From Taxillus chinensis (Eukaryota > Streptophyta > Magnoliopsida > Santalales > Loranthaceae), in assembly GCA_023512835.1 (NCBI GenBank), contig CM042084.1:52243531-52307530 (forward strand): a stretch of DNA of 64,000 nt, in the 5' to 3' direction. The stretch's first letter is position 1, and every line of letters begins with the position of its first letter. This document shows, piece by piece, positions 21,309 through 34,127 of this stretch. The notes beneath the pieces are model-generated. The model worked only from the letters and a program-made list of their open reading frames with translations. It did no database searches and was not told the origin of the DNA. The position numbers and the translations under genes were made by a program.

Positions 21309-23245
21309 TGTCACGCCCCAATTTCCTTCCACCGGAAAAGGAGTAGTGACCGCCATGCCCGCACCCGAAGGGACAAGGGGTTGGTGCAAGCACCTTAAAA
21401 GGACCTCTAGCACGGTGCGTCCCAAACCCGCATAATCAGGCCAACATGCCAAGGGGCATGCCCTGCTCCCAAACCATGCACACAAACACAAATTGAATAA
21501 CAACACCTCATTTTATTTCATTTCAAAGGCTAAATGTTTATTACAACCCAGTCGGGAAAAACCCCTATAAAGCCATAAATAAAACCAAACCAAAATCCAA
21601 ACACATAAAACCAAAGTACAACAAGGAAATAATATAAAACTTTCGGCCTCGGGGCCTAGCCTGCCTTCACCTACCGCCGCTAAACCCCGCAAAAGAATCG
21701 GCTTATAGGAGGGGTGAGCAAACCACAACTCGGTAGGGATCCAGTCTCCCCAGACCCGTCCCATCGTACAACATGCATGATATGTGTATGCTTGTGCTCG
21801 TGTCGTGCCTAAGGCTAAAGCAGCAAACATCACCCAAGAAACACTCTTTACCCGAACCCGCACCAAGGGCAGAGGACACCCCGCCACCACGGCGACATGA
21901 CATACCACATTCAGGCGAATGTTGCATGGACACCAATGCAACATTTTCCACCCGAGTCGATATGGTCAACCACCTCCTGGGCGCCATATCTACCCTCAGG
22001 AATGGGTGTAGACTTAGCCCACCGTCGTGAGTGCTACACCGAGACTCAGGACCACGTCCCGGCCAAATCTCAAAGGGGTCCAACTATTGTGCCTGGCCCA
22101 AATCTGCTCTTCGTCTCAAACGACCAACGAACAAAGATAACATTACATCTCAACATGTAAGCTCAGACAAGCATTTACACTTTATCTCGAAGGACTAACA
22201 TGGTCGATACAAGCCACACACATCAGCCTCATAAAGCTTAAAATCAAATACAAATCAAGCACAGTACACACCGTCGCACAGGCATATCATTAAACACCCA
22301 TATACCAGGTCCCACGGCATTATATTGAATACATGGCATCAGGCCTCACAGACATTTCATCAAACACATAGTGTGCAGGCCTCCTGGACATTTCATCAAA
22401 CACATAGTGGGCATAAACAAACCCAGAAAATCCTCAGGCCAAATTAACATCGGAATCAACAAAACATGCCATCAAGGCCAACATCCATATGGGAGATCAC
22501 ACCTATATGGATTTACATATATATATAGGTGTATATCCTAAAACAGAGGGGAGTTAGGAAGAACATAAATCCCTACCTCAGGCTCTTGTCCTATCCTCTA
22601 CGCTGGACACCTTCCAACGACGCGAACCACCACGGCAATCCCAGGAGATCCTCTCTCTCTCTCTCTCTCTCTGCAGCAGCCAGCAAGCAAGGAAGAACAC
22701 AAGAACCCTAAATTCAAACTCAAGCCCTCCTTATATAGACACTACCCACATCAAAACGACGTAGTTTTGATTAAGTAAACCCAGGATCAAAACGACGTAG
22801 TTTTGATCACACAAGTTAGCACCTTTCCGCACCCATATAGGCCAAAATACTCGGAATTTCAACATGGTCCTTTGGAGAAAGATCATTAGAATGTCAAAAC
22901 CAAGGGAACCATGCAAAAATATGGCCGCACGCCAATTTGCACGTGAATTCCCAATTCACGTGCAACTCCAAATGGACTCCAAATGCTCTCAAACTTCACC
23001 CCTAGCCTCCTTGCATCATTTGAAGACAATCACACTTGCACGTGAATTGGACCCATATCACGTGCACCTCACATACACGTCCGTTTGGCCCGAAACTTCG
23101 TGGTAGATAGAGGACATCATTCTAAGCATCTTTCCTTTTGCACGTGAATTCATTTGAGCCCATTCACTAGGTCAAAATCTAGAAAAACTCTACTCGAAGG
23201 CAAACCGTGACTAACTTTGACTAACTCAAGGTACGGGTCCTTACA
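21309..23245 (-). repeat. 3' LTR of minus-strand chromovirus (family B)
   Basis: 1937 bases. On the minus strand it begins TGTAAGGACCCG at 23245 and ends GGGGCGTGACA at 21309. ACGT-core repeats near 22755 and 22790, TATA box at 22730-22737 and a CT run near 22650. Aligns with 28631-30563; differences concentrate at CAG/CTG. Confidence 0.95.
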
Positions 23246-23281
23246 TCCTCTCCCCCCTTAAGACTTTTCGTCCTCGAAAAG
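23246..23281 (-). other. polypurine tract and AGGA-loop hairpin
   Basis: On the minus strand: CTTTTCG-AGGA-CGAAAAG (23281-23264), then TTAAGGGGGGAGAGGA up to 23246, immediately before the 3' LTR. Confidence 0.82.
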
Positions 23282-23374
23282 AAAAGGTGAAATGAAAGAA
23301 AACAATCACAACCAAAGCATAGGCCTCTAACACCCTCTAAGCACAAATTAATACACAACAAATCACAAATTATT

Positions 23375-24725
23375 TCACACATTTATACACTCTACATGGT
23401 CATAACTAGTCAAGTACCGATTATGTTGAAGTTTGATGCTTGCCCTCCTCCCCTCCTTGAGTTGTTCGTCCTCGAACGGATCAGGATAATGAGCACGCAT
23501 CTCGGTCTCACGCTCCCAGGTCTCTTCCTCCAGCCCTCGGTGTTGCCACAACACCCGAACCAACGGAATAGTCTTACCTCGCACTGCTTTTGCGCTTATC
23601 GACAATACGAATGGGTGTCTCGACAACAGACACATCCTCTCCAAGATCCAGGGTACCCCAATCTAGCACGTGGGTGGGATCTGGATGATATTTCCGCAAC
23701 TGGGATACATGGAAAACATTATGAACTCTGCTCAAACGAGTGGTAACGCCAACCTATAAGCAACAAGGTCCAACTCTGCTCAAAATCTCGAACGGTCCAA
23801 TGTACCGAGGGGACAACTTGGACCCAGCCCCAAATCTCTTATGCCCTCTTCGTGGAGAAACACGAAGGAATACGTGGTCTCCCACCAAAAACTCCAACGG
23901 TCGGCGTCGGCGATCCGCATAAGACTTCGTGCGCTCCGAGAGTAAGAAGGCGTTGCCGAATCAGCCGAACTTTGCCGTAGCCTCCTGGACCATCGAGGTC
24001 CTAACAAAGCCGCCTCTCACCTCTCGCCCAACATAATGGAGACCGACACGGTCGGCCATACAATGCCTCAAACGGGGCCATCCCAATCGAAGCCGGTAAT
24101 CTTATTATAGCAAACTCCACCAGGAGGAAGGTGGGAAGCCCATGATCCGCCAAAATCAAGTACACAAGCCCTCAACAAGTCTTCCAATGTTTGAATGGTC
24201 CTCCCGGACTGACCATCGGTCTCAGGATGGAATGCGGTACTCAAATTAAGTCGGGTTCCCAATGCTTCCTGCAGACCTCCCCCAAAACCGGGATGTAAAC
24301 CGCGCATCCCTGTCTGAAACAATAGACAAGGCACTCCATGCAAGCGGACAATCTCATCAACATACAACCGGCTTAACGTGCCGATAGAGTCGCGCTCTCG
24401 AATTGCCAAGAAATGGGCTGACTTAGTCAAGCGGTCCACTATGACCCAAATCATGTCCTTCCTCCCGAAGTGGTAGGAAGTCCCGTCACGAAGTCCATGG
24501 TAATACGCTCCCACTTCCACTCAGCCACAGGTAAAGGCCGCACGATTGACCGGGTCGTTGGTGTTCGCCTTCACTTGCCGACGGTAAGGCACTGGAAACA
24601 AATCGCGACACTCCGTTTCGGTCCCGGCCACCGGAACGTGCGCGAACGGCATGATACATCTTAGTTCCTCCTGGATGTACGGCTAAACGGGAATGATGAA
24701 ACTCCCTCAAGACATCCTCACGCAA
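23375..24725 (-). pseudogene. chromovirus integrase and chromodomain, broken
   Basis: Start of integrase: LREFHHSRLAVHPGGTKMYH (24710-24650); the following cysteine half of the zinc module is scrambled by frameshifts. The core frame 24520-24068 has DMIWVIVDRLTKSAHFLA and AFHPETDGQSGRTIQTLED; in the latter the expected glutamate (GQTER) has become GQSGR, and the second core aspartate is obscured by frame changes. The chromodomain frame 23644-23375 has IPLVRVLWQHRGLEEETWER and ends FEDEQLKEG. At least five frame changes. Confidence 0.88.
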
Positions 24726-25011
24726 GGGAGGTGGTACTATCAGACGCCCCCGAAATTTCAGCTCATGCTCAACTCCTTCTGTCCAGTCCTCGACAGCTCT
24801 CCACCTCTATCTGGGCCCGGATCACCTCACATCCACGTCGCCTAACTGTCCCTCACGGACACGCTGATACAACTCGGTATCACAGTGAGAGGACACAGGA
24901 TAGCTCCCTCATCGCTGAAAGCAGGTCGCACCCAAGCACGCCAACCGCTCCATCATTTTCCATTCTCTCATGGAAACCTCGACTTTCCCCTTTCTACTTA
25001 CGCGTCGGCTA

Positions 25012-26137
25012 CTAAATTTCCCTTCCCAGGCGTGTAGAGAGCGTGAAGTCAAACATTTGCAGGTACTCGACCCACCTCCGTTGTCGCAAATTTAGGTCTC
25101 TCCGGGTGAAGATATATCGTAGGCTTTTGTGGTCGGTATATACCACAAACTTCTCTCCCAACAGGTAATGTCGCCAAGACTTCAGGGCAAAAATAACCGG
25201 CCCTAACTCCAGGTCGTGTGTTGGGTAGTTTTGCTCATGGGACTTCACAAGCTCGCGAGCCATATGCTATGACTTGGCGTTCTTGCATCAGAACACACCC
25301 CGGTCCAACGCGAGACGCATCACAATACACCTCGAATGGCACTCCCTCCTGCGGTAGGCTCAACACCGGTGCAAGAGTCGGCGAGTCTTCAACTCCTCGA
25401 ATGCCTGCGGCACTTGTCCGTCCACTCGAATTTGGCTCCCTTCCGTGTAAGAGCCGTCATGGGCGCCGCCAACCGAGAAAATCCTTCCACAAAACGCCGG
25501 TAATACCCGCCAGACCCAAGAAACTCCGGATCTCAAAAACATTTGTGGGCCTCTTCCAAGATGCTACGGACTCAATCTTGGTTGGGTCCACTCTAACTCC
25601 TTCGGCGGATACTACATGCCCAAGAAAATGCACCTCTCGCATCCAGAAGTCACACTTGCTAAATTTAGCATACAAGTGATGATCTCGTAGTACTGCAGCA
25701 CCACGGCCAAGTGCTCCTCATGCTCACCTTGGGTTTTGGAGTACACAAGGATGTCGCCAATGAATACCACCACGAAGGAATCCAAGTATGGGGCAAACAC
25801 CCGATTCATTAGATGCATGAACACAGCAGTGCGTTCGTGAGCCCAAAAGGCATCACTAGCCACTCATAGTGTCCGTACCGCACCCGAACGCCGTCTTAGG
25901 GATGTCTTCGCTCCCGACCCTCAATTGATGATATCCCGAACGCAGATCGATTTTTGAGAACCATCGTGCTCCACTCACTGGTCGAATAAGTCATCAATCC
26001 GCGGCAAAGGGTACTTGTTCTTTACCGTTACTTGATTCACCTCCGATAATCAATGCAAAGTCGCAACGAACCATCCGCCTTCTTAGCAAACAAGACCGGT
26101 GCACCCCAAGGTGAGGTACTAGGACGGATAAAACCTT
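25012..26137 (-). pseudogene. chromovirus reverse transcriptase and RNase H, broken
   Basis: RT pieces: [20 protein letters not shown] (25815-25757), where the catalytic pair reads FIGD instead of FIDD, so one catalytic aspartate is lost. Then [20 protein letters not shown] and [10 protein letters not shown] (25640-25500). RNase H is at 25263-25012: [34 protein letters not shown] and WVEYLQMFDFTL. Frame changes near 25680, 25500 and 25265. Confidence 0.88.
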
Positions 26138-27060
26138 TATCTCCCAGTTCCTTTATTCTCCCGAGGCTCCCGCAACTCAGCAGGTCCCATCCGGTATGCT
26201 ACTTGTGAGATGGGTCCCACCCCTGGCAACAGTTCAATCGTGAACTCGACACTTCTGTGTGGAGGCAACTCCAACAACTCCCCAGGAAAGACATCCTGGA
26301 AATTCTCGACTACATCTGGCCACACCCTTTTCTCTAAGTTACCTTCCTCCTCAAAGGTTAGGGTGGCAAGCCTATGGGTAATATTGCCCCATAGCTCCCT
26401 CGTCGGTCCAGCTCTCCCAGCATCCCTATCCCATTCACCCACTAGGGTACAGGAAGATCCCTGTGGGTGTAGTAAACGATACTCGTCGCCTATAACAATC
26501 AATCTTAGCTCAAAGGCCATCAACCAATCCATCCCCGTAATCAAACTAAAGGTCCTCATGGGCATTACATACAAATCAAATGAGAGGTCAACCTCTCCTA
26601 TCGTAGCGCACACTCTCGACACATTTGGTGGATCAACTCCACTCCTCCCATTGGGGACTCGACCCTCAGAGGTCTATCAGCCTCCACACAATCAAGTCCA
26701 AGGCTCTCCACCAAGGACTTAGCAATCAGGGAGCACGAGCTCCAGGTATCAAACAATGCGAACAACGTCAGGGATATTAAAATAGTACCTCGAACCACCG
26801 AAGGTCCAGCTCCACCTTCCTGGAGGGTGATGGTAATTCCTCCATTTCACTGGTGCTGAGGTAGCCGCGAACACCCCGCCTTGGCCTGCCCCACCACTAG
26901 CCTCACTTGCCTTCCCTTTTGCTCCGCCTGCGATCCACTGGGACGCCCCTCCGATCCTCCTTGTGGTTGCCTCTCCCCCTGGCCTAGTGTGACCGGAACC
27001 AGCCTGACTGGCCCGCCACGAATGTGCTGGCTTAGGGGCTGGGGCTAAAGTGGGTCCCAC
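26138..27060 (-). pseudogene. chromovirus protease and linker to RT, broken
   Basis: Protease: GTILISLTLFALFDTWSSCS (26793-26735), where the aspartic protease DTG appears as DTW. Then SFDLYVMPMRTFSLITGMDW (26585-26525) and the linker to RT with VEFTIELLPGVGPISQ (about 26250-26210). The G/A-rich stretch 27060-26800 is a gag-protease spacer. Frameshifts near 26800, 26620 and 26140. Confidence 0.82.
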
Positions 27061-27075
27061 CCCTGCTCCCTTGTG

Positions 27076-28184
27076 CTAAGCTTCCAGCTCCCGGCTGCTC
27101 CCCTTGCCGAAACACACCTTGCCGATGTGTCCCACCTTCCCACAGCTATGACACGTCAAGCTGTTTGGGGCACTCACGTTTGACGTGCCCTGACAGCCAC
27201 AACAGGTACACCCGCTTGGGAAGTTCCAGCGGCACCTGTCCTCCAAGGTAACGGGATCTGGGCGGAGCCATTGAAGCTTGGCCCCCATCCTTGGGAAAAG
27301 TCCCACTCCCGGGCTCAACCTTTGCCTCTTGGTATCACCGTGCTTGTCGCGCGCTTTGCCCCATCCGCTCCTGGTGAGCCTGTCTTCCCTCCTCTAATCC
27401 TCTCTCAACAATCTTGGCGGTGTCCACGACTTCAGCATAGGTCTTGGTCGCAAGATTCCACCCTTTGCTTCAGGGCAGGTTTGAGACCCATGGTAAACTT
27501 ATGGGCCTTCGGGTCCTCCCTTGATATTGCTTCGGAGCAAACCGACTCAGCCCCCGGAAATCTCGCTCATACTCGGCTACGGCGCGATCCCCGCTTCCAG
27601 CTCTGAACTCCTCCCGCTTCGCCACCGCAATGACTCTGGAAAGAACTCCTCATGGAACAGCCGGAGGAACTCGTTCCAGGCCATGGTCTCCATGTCCCGG
27701 CTTCCTGAGATGCTAAGCCACCATTCCAAGGCTTCCTCCTCCAACCGCCGGATGCTAGTCTCACTTTGTCTTCCTCCCGGGGTCGAAGAAAGGAGAACAC
27801 ATGCTCGATCCGCGCAGCCGGTGCTCTGCTCCTAGAGGTTCAGTTCCTCCCTTGAACCTTGGTGGATGTTCCTTTCGGAACTGCGTCAACACGTCTCCCT
27901 CTTCCCGCCTCACCGGCACTTCCTGCCCTACACGGAGGTTCGCCTCACGGGTGGAGGGGTGGCACCGCCCGTCGTGCCATCATCTCCTGGCGCACCTCGT
28001 TTAGGATCTCTCCCCCGAGGTCCTCACGCATGCCTTGCACGTTCTCACTTAGGGCCCGGACTTGGGCCATGATCCGCTCCCGGGGGATCATCGCCCTCAA
28101 CACGCTGTCCTCTTCCCTCTCCAACACGGGCGTAAGATTCATCTTCTACACTGGAGTAGCTCGGGTTACTCTCCTAGGAGGCAT
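27076..28184 (-). pseudogene. chromovirus gag, broken
   Basis: An ATG at 28184 begins MPPRRVTRATP with a TAG a few codons later, then open from 28142 with MNLTPVLEREEDSVLRAMI and a helical stretch. Frame changes near 27945, 27800 and 27560. Pieces near 27760-27600 read as frame-shifted versions of the usual gag core. The CCHC nucleic-acid knuckle CHSCGKVGHIGKVC is intact at about 27167-27126. The knuckle binds the genomic RNA in packaging. Confidence 0.85.
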
Positions 28185-28615
28185 AGTCTACCTAATTTAA
28201 ACCAAACTAGGATCAGCTTCTCTCAAGCTCTACACACCCTCATCCCCATGGGTCATGAGGTACTCAAGCAACATTTTACATTTAAACACACAGGAAAGTC
28301 ACGAAGTACACAGCACTATTCATAGCAACAAGTCTCACAAGAAAATCACCGAATTTCACAGCAACAAGTTTCAAGCAACATAGCATGTCCAATCACAATA
28401 CTCATACGAAATTAAACTAGTGCCCCTAATGCCAACGCATGTATGCACCCTCAACCCAAATGCAAGTGCCCTACTCCTTGGTCTAACTACCCCCGAGTAC
28501 ACCCCAGGAAAACCAGATAGGACCACGTTGATCAGGCGTGTCCTATACGCCTCCTAAGAGTCTCGAAGCGCCCAGGCCTCCCCACTATCCTAGGTCCACT
28601 AGACCATGAACTATC

Positions 28616-28627
28616 GCTCCGATACCA
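28616..28627 (-). other. primer-binding site (initiator tRNA-Met-like)
   Basis: Minus strand: TGGTATCGGAGC, three bases after the 5' LTR. It differs from the usual TGGTATCAGAGC by one base within a CAG. Confidence 0.82.
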
Positions 28628-28630
28628 TAT

Positions 28631-30563
28631 TGTCACGCCCCAATTTCCTTCCCTGGAAAAGGAGTAGTGACTGCCCATGCCCGCACCCGAAGGGACAAGG
28701 GGTTGGTGCAAGCACCTTAAAAGGACCTCTAGCACGGGTGCTGTCCCAAACCCGCATAATCAGGCCAACATGCCAAGGGGCATGCTCCTGCTCCCAAACC
28801 ATGCACACAAACACAAATTGAATAACAACACCTCATTTTATTTCATTTCAAAGGCTAAATGTTTATTACAACCCAGTCGGGGAAAAACCCCTATAAAGCC
28901 ATAAATAAAACCAAACCAAAATCCAAACACATAAAACCAAAGTACAACAAGGAAATAATATAAAACTTTCACCTCGGGGCCTAGCTCCTCAGCCTTCACC
29001 TACCGCCGCTAAACCCGCAAAAGAATCGGTTTATAGGAGGGGTGAGCAAACCACGGCTCGGTAGGGATCCAGTCTCCCCGGACCCGTCCCACCGTACAAC
29101 ATGCATGATATGTGTATGCTTGTGCTCGTGTCGTGCCTAAGGCTAAAGCAGCAAACATCACCCAGAAACACTCTTTACCCGAACCCGCACTGAAGGCAGA
29201 GGACACCCCGCCACCACGGCGACATGACATACCACATTCAGGCGAATGTTGCATGGACACCAATGCAACATTTTCCACCCGAGTCGATATGGTCAACCAC
29301 CTCCTCGGCGCCATATCTACCCTCGGGAATGGGTGTAGACTTAGCCCACCGTCGTGAGTGCTACACCGAGACTCAGGACCACGTCCGGCCAAATCTCAAA
29401 GGGGTCCAGCATTGTGCCTGGCCCAAATCTCCCTCGGTCTCAAACAGACCAACAGAAAAGCATAACATTACATCTCAACATGTAAGCTCAGCACAGCATT
29501 TACACTTTATCTCGAAGGACTAACATGGTCAGATACAAGCCACACACATCAGCCTCATAGGCTTAAAATCAAATACAAATCAAGCACAAGGTACACACCG
29601 TCGCACGGCATATCATTAAACACCCATATACCAGGTCCCACAGGCATTATATTGAATACATGGCATGCAGGCCTCACAGACATTTCATCAAACACATAGT
29701 GTCAGGCCTCACGAGACATTTCATCAAACACATAGTGGGCATAAACAAACCGGAAAATCCTCGGCCAAATTAACATCGGAATCAACAAAACATGCCCCCG
29801 AAGGCCAACATCCATATAGAGATCACACCTATATGGATTTACATATATATATAGGTGTATATCCTAAAACAGAGGGGAGTTAGGAAGAACATAAATCCCT
29901 ACCTCGGCTCTTGTCCTATCCTCTACGTAGACACCTTCCAACGACGCGAACCACCACGGCAACAGCCCGGAGATCCTCTCTCTCTCTCTCTCTCTCTGGC
30001 AGCACTGGCAAGGAAGAACACAAGAACCCTAAATTCAAACTCAAGCCCTCCTTATATGGACACTACCCACATCAAAACGACGTAGTTTTGATTAAGTAAA
30101 CCCAGGATCAAAACGACGTAGTTTTGATCACACAAGTTAGCACCTTTCCGCACCCATATAGGCCAAAATACTCGAATTTCAACATGGTCCTTTGGAGAAA
30201 GATCATTAGAATGTCAAAACCAAGGGAACCATGCAAAAATATGGTGCACGCCAATTTGCACGTGAATTCCCAATTCACGTGCAACTCCAAATGGACTCCA
30301 AATGCTCTCAAACTTCACCCCTAGCCTCCTTGCATCATTTGAAGACAATCACACTTGCACGTGAATTGGACCCATATCACGTGCACCTCACATACACGTC
30401 CGTTTGGCCTGAAACTTCTGTGGTAGATAGAGGACATCATTCTAAGCATCTTTCCTTTTGCACGTGAATTCATTTGAGCCCATTCACTAGGTCAAAATCT
30501 AGAAAAACTCTATCTCAAGGCAAAGCGTGACTAACTTTGACTAACTCAAGGATGGTCCTTACA
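28631..30563 (-). repeat. 5' LTR of minus-strand chromovirus (family B)
   Basis: 1933 bases. On the minus strand it runs from TGTAAGGACC at 30563 to GGGGCGTGACA at 28631. Its U3 has the paired CACGTG half-sites (30255-30385), two ACGT-core repeats (about 30075 and 30108) and a CT run near 29975. Confidence 0.94.
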
Positions 30564-32606
30564 CCGAACCCAGTAGTAATTTCCCTCACTAAGCCTAGGA
30601 GAATTTGGTACTGCATGCAACTATGCTAGAAAATTTCAAAGTCGAAGGCAGTATACCAAGAATGGTTTTGTTGGAAAATTTAGATGCCTAGCTTACCTGG
30701 TAGGGAAATGCTTATTGATTCGGACAGTGGGCTAGATAGTGTGCCTAAGCCACACCTGGAGTTCATGTATAGCATTGATCACATGCTAAATGTGGATTGG
30801 GCCACTACCATTTTTAATTGGTGGAAGAAAAACTCATCCAAGCAGATAAATGGCAGAATTTTGTGTGTGATATTTCAAAGCATACCTGCTTTGCAATTTT
30901 CCTCCATGGAGAGCATTACTTTTCCTTCTCACTTTGGGTGTTAAGAGTATTGCAAGCTGAAGGAGGTTTTGGGGGTCAACACCGAGAGGTCATTGGGCAA
31001 CCAATGTTCCTCCTCCATCACAGCCCGCTAGGCACGGTGTTCATGTGGAGCGATCCACAGACTTTGCAAGGGAGACCTCTCCTCATGTGGATCAAAGGAA
31101 CCAGGACTACCATACAGACTCACCGCCATGTACATGCAGTTCAATGTACACAAAGAAGACATTTTCAATTTCTTTCAAGGCATTAGTGGGCAGGTGGTGA
31201 GCGAAGTGGAGGTCATCAATTGGGCAATCACTAATGGGCACATCACTAATGCCCAATTTGAAGAATTAATGGCACTCATCTCGGAGACCAACAAGCTACT
31301 TCACAACCTAGAACCGAGCATGGGAGGCCCCGGATGTAGTTGCTCATGCATCACCTAGAGCATGGGAGGCCCAAGAAGCTCCTCTGCTGCATCTATCGAA
31401 GCTTGGAGGGAAGAAACACAGCAGCTCAGGGAGGCCAATGCCAGAACCCAGCGCGAGGTGGAAGCCCTGAGGAAGGACAATAAAGAAGTTAAAGGCCTCC
31501 AGGCAAAATCCGGAAGGCTTTGAGCAAGAGGAAAGCATCAAAACGTTCTCCTATAGTGGAGATATCGATGAAGAACCCTCTTCATCCCCTGAAGATGCTT
31601 ATCCAGCCCAGGCAGATCCACCTCCACAAGAACCTTCACTCAGCCATCTTACTCTCACCCCAAAGGGAGGCGGCGCCAGCAACAGGGTATTCACCCTTCC
31701 AACCTCACGAGGAGGCAGAGCCAGCACGGGGTATTCACCCTTCCAGCCTTTTACAGATCCTGCATATTCTCAGGCCCTGGTGCCTGCTATACTTCCAAGT
31801 ATCTTGGGGTGCATACATGCCTCTTGAACCTGAAGATCTACTTGGCCCTCCTGTTCATTTAATCATTAATCCAGCTTTATCGTCCGAAGAGAGCAAGCAA
31901 AGCATTTGAAGAATTCATCAATTCCACAGTCATAGGGCTCGATTTATACGGGATAATGATATCTTCACTCCTTTTAGCTTGAAGAGGATCTCGAGAGAAT
32001 GAATATCTCTATGCCGACGAGATAGACCTCTTCTCGCGGACCATGCGGTATGTAGTGGAGGAGGCCGAGCCTCATAATTACCCCTTAGCTGGGTACACTT
32101 CCATCATGCTTGTGTGAGCTTTTCAATCAACCCTTGTCCGAAGAGGTGTGGCGCCAACGCATTAATGGAGAGAATGAAGGGCACCGCCCTTGGCATGGTA
32201 TGCATGAGGTGCCGATTCCGGTGCACATTGACCGCCACTATGTACTTGTCCGTGTAAATGCCTGGATGTAGGCCATGCTTGGTTATATGATCCAAGCCAA
32301 GGCGAAGGGTTTGCCAGACGGAAAAGACAGTTAGTGCATGGGTTCATCAAACGCATGAAAGTAGCAATGATCAAAGAAGGCTTGTTGGCGGACAAGCTCC
32401 CTCTTATTCACTACAATGAAATGCAAATTCCCCAACAGCCTGACCAATTCAGCTGTGGGATCTTTGTTTGCTACTACATGATGGGTATTCGCAAGGGAAG
32501 GAAAATTGGGAAGTGCGCGGCGAGACGTCGGCTGACTTTGTGGCTCGGAGTGCGACGAATGGTGGCCAATGTCATCCACTATTACAGTGTGCCAAACCGG
32601 GGGTAA
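30564..32606 (+). pseudogene. Athila second ORF: middle and Ulp1-like protease domain, broken
   Basis: Continues from 21308. Recognisable against the minus-strand copy: KNGF...CLAYLVGKCLLI (about 30655-30715), the TAMYMQFNVHKED equivalent (31120-31160), a coiled-coil segment (EETQQLREANARTQREVEAL, about 31410-31475) and a basic KIRKAL-KRK stretch. The C-terminal domain resembles Ulp1/C48 cysteine proteases, which cleave SUMO-type conjugates: DRHYVLV (His, 32236-32238), LYDPSQ (Asp, 32289-32291), QQPDQFSCGIFVCYY (Gln, then Cys at 32454-32456). The open end runs to 32606. Frameshifts, including one near 32260 between His and Asp, make it non-functional. Confidence 0.78.
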
Positions 32607-34127
32607 TCTGTTTTTCCTACTCCTTCTTTTATGCCATGCGGACATAGCATATTTTAAGTGTGGTGTATGGGGAGTGACTTGAGCCACTTGCTTGTCTTTT
32701 ATGTTGTGATTGCATGTTTTATTTATAATTTTAAAAAAAAAAAAAAAAAACAACAAAACTGTTTTTATTTGCATGATTGTTTGAGTTGTTTGATTGAATG
32801 ATTTGTTTGTGGAGACATGGATATTAAGTATGCAATTTTGGCTTAAAATTTAATGTTTATGCCACATTAGTATCATGTTGTGATAAGGGTGTTAAAGTAG
32901 TTAAAATGTGCTCTGAATTGGTTTAATCATGTCTTTATCTTTTGAATGATATCACCATGTTTTTGGAGCTGAGTTTTGAATATTAGCTGAGCATGAAATG
33001 CTATGATAGACCTAAGTAACCCTTAAAGTTGAGTGAAAAAGAAATGAAAAATGAGAACAGCTTCTTTTTAGCCCTTGAGTGACATTTCTGGTTTATGGGT
33101 AATAGTTTGATTTGCTACTCATCTTGCATTCAACATTGGTTATTTAATGGTAGGAGTCAAGTAAGCATGTGATTACTTATTAGTGCTCAGTGTTTGGTGT
33201 TTAGTTAGGATGCAAGACCTCTTAGTCATTGTGACTGTCTTTGCATTCTTTTCTTTATTGTGTGATATTATTGGAAAAGGCTGTGATACAGAATGTGAAA
33301 AAGCCATCACTTAATTGGAAATGGGATGTGAGACTTCAATGAATTTTTGTCTCTCCTTATGTAGCAAAATGGCAAGGGTTATGCATTAGAAAAAAATCAG
33401 TCTTATTTATGTGTTATGTGAGTAAAAAAAAAAAAAAAGAGTGAATAATCCATCAAGGGAGAGCATAAAATGCAACCTTGTAAGGTTATTACTTAAAAAA
33501 AAAAAAAAAAAAAAAAAGATTCAGAATAAAAGCCACACTGGCCTGATGTTCATGTGTGATTATTTATGTGAAGCCACATTGGCTGAAGTTATGTTTTGTT
33601 TTAAGAATGTTGAGCTCAATTCTCTAGCTCATGTTTTGTTTATTCAGTTAGTAGAATAGAGAGTGTGTTTTCTTTGATGAGCACAATAGGGAACTCTCAT
33701 GATTGCTTGGCAAGTACTTAATCAATAGCTGATGGCGAGAGTAAGAGATAGAGTTTTTCCATCCATTGTTCATTGTTAGGTATTGGGCTTGAGAATTATT
33801 ATATTTGAGTGAGGCTGCTTATCCTTGGTAAGAACTTAAAGGGAGACTAGGTGCCATTTTATCATGGATTGCTTGCTCATATCTGAAATTTAAGTGGAGA
33901 TATTGCATGGTTGTTGGACTTAGGGATATGGACATGAATGAACTAAGCTATGACTCATTTTGATGCTTAAATTCCCATTTCATCATGATAGAGTTGCATG
34001 CTTAGGAAACCATGATTCTCCTTGATTGTTATTTTAATTTTCTTCCGTTTGACTGCGTGTTTATTTTATTTTTGCATGCTTGTATGTTTTTGCTTGAGGA
34101 CAAGCAATGGTTCAAGTGTGGTGTATT
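32607..34127 (+). other. Athila 3' noncoding region and polypurine tract
   Basis: About 1.5 kb, AT-rich, with poly-A runs near 32732, 33425 and 33496, and no convincing gene. Short blocks match the equivalent region of the other Athila element (41238-42596). It ends with the hairpin GCTTG-AGGA-CAAGC at 34092-34105 and a purine-rich AAGTGTGGTG tract just before the 3' LTR at 34128. Confidence 0.75.

Larger units (their letters stand above)
21309..30563 (-). mobile_element. Tekay/Del-like chromovirus, complete, minus strand, TSD CTGAA/CCGAA
   Basis: LTRs at 28631-30563 (5') and 21309-23245 (3'), TG...CA ends, flanked by CTGAA (21304-21308) and CCGAA (30564-30568), one mismatch. Reading the minus strand: primer site, gag with a CCHC knuckle, protease, RT, RNase H, integrase, chromodomain, polypurine tract. 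9255 bases. Every gene is broken by many one- or two-base indels, unusually often at CAG/CTG positions. It interrupts the second ORF of the plus-strand Athila element. Confidence 0.93.

Noticed and set aside
22864..23106. Repeated frame MVLWRK... in LTRs (also 30124-30467, 46221-46466, 62021-62266 minus)
   Set aside because: It reads the U3 half-site region antisense to the element; conservation follows the DNA repeats, not a protein.
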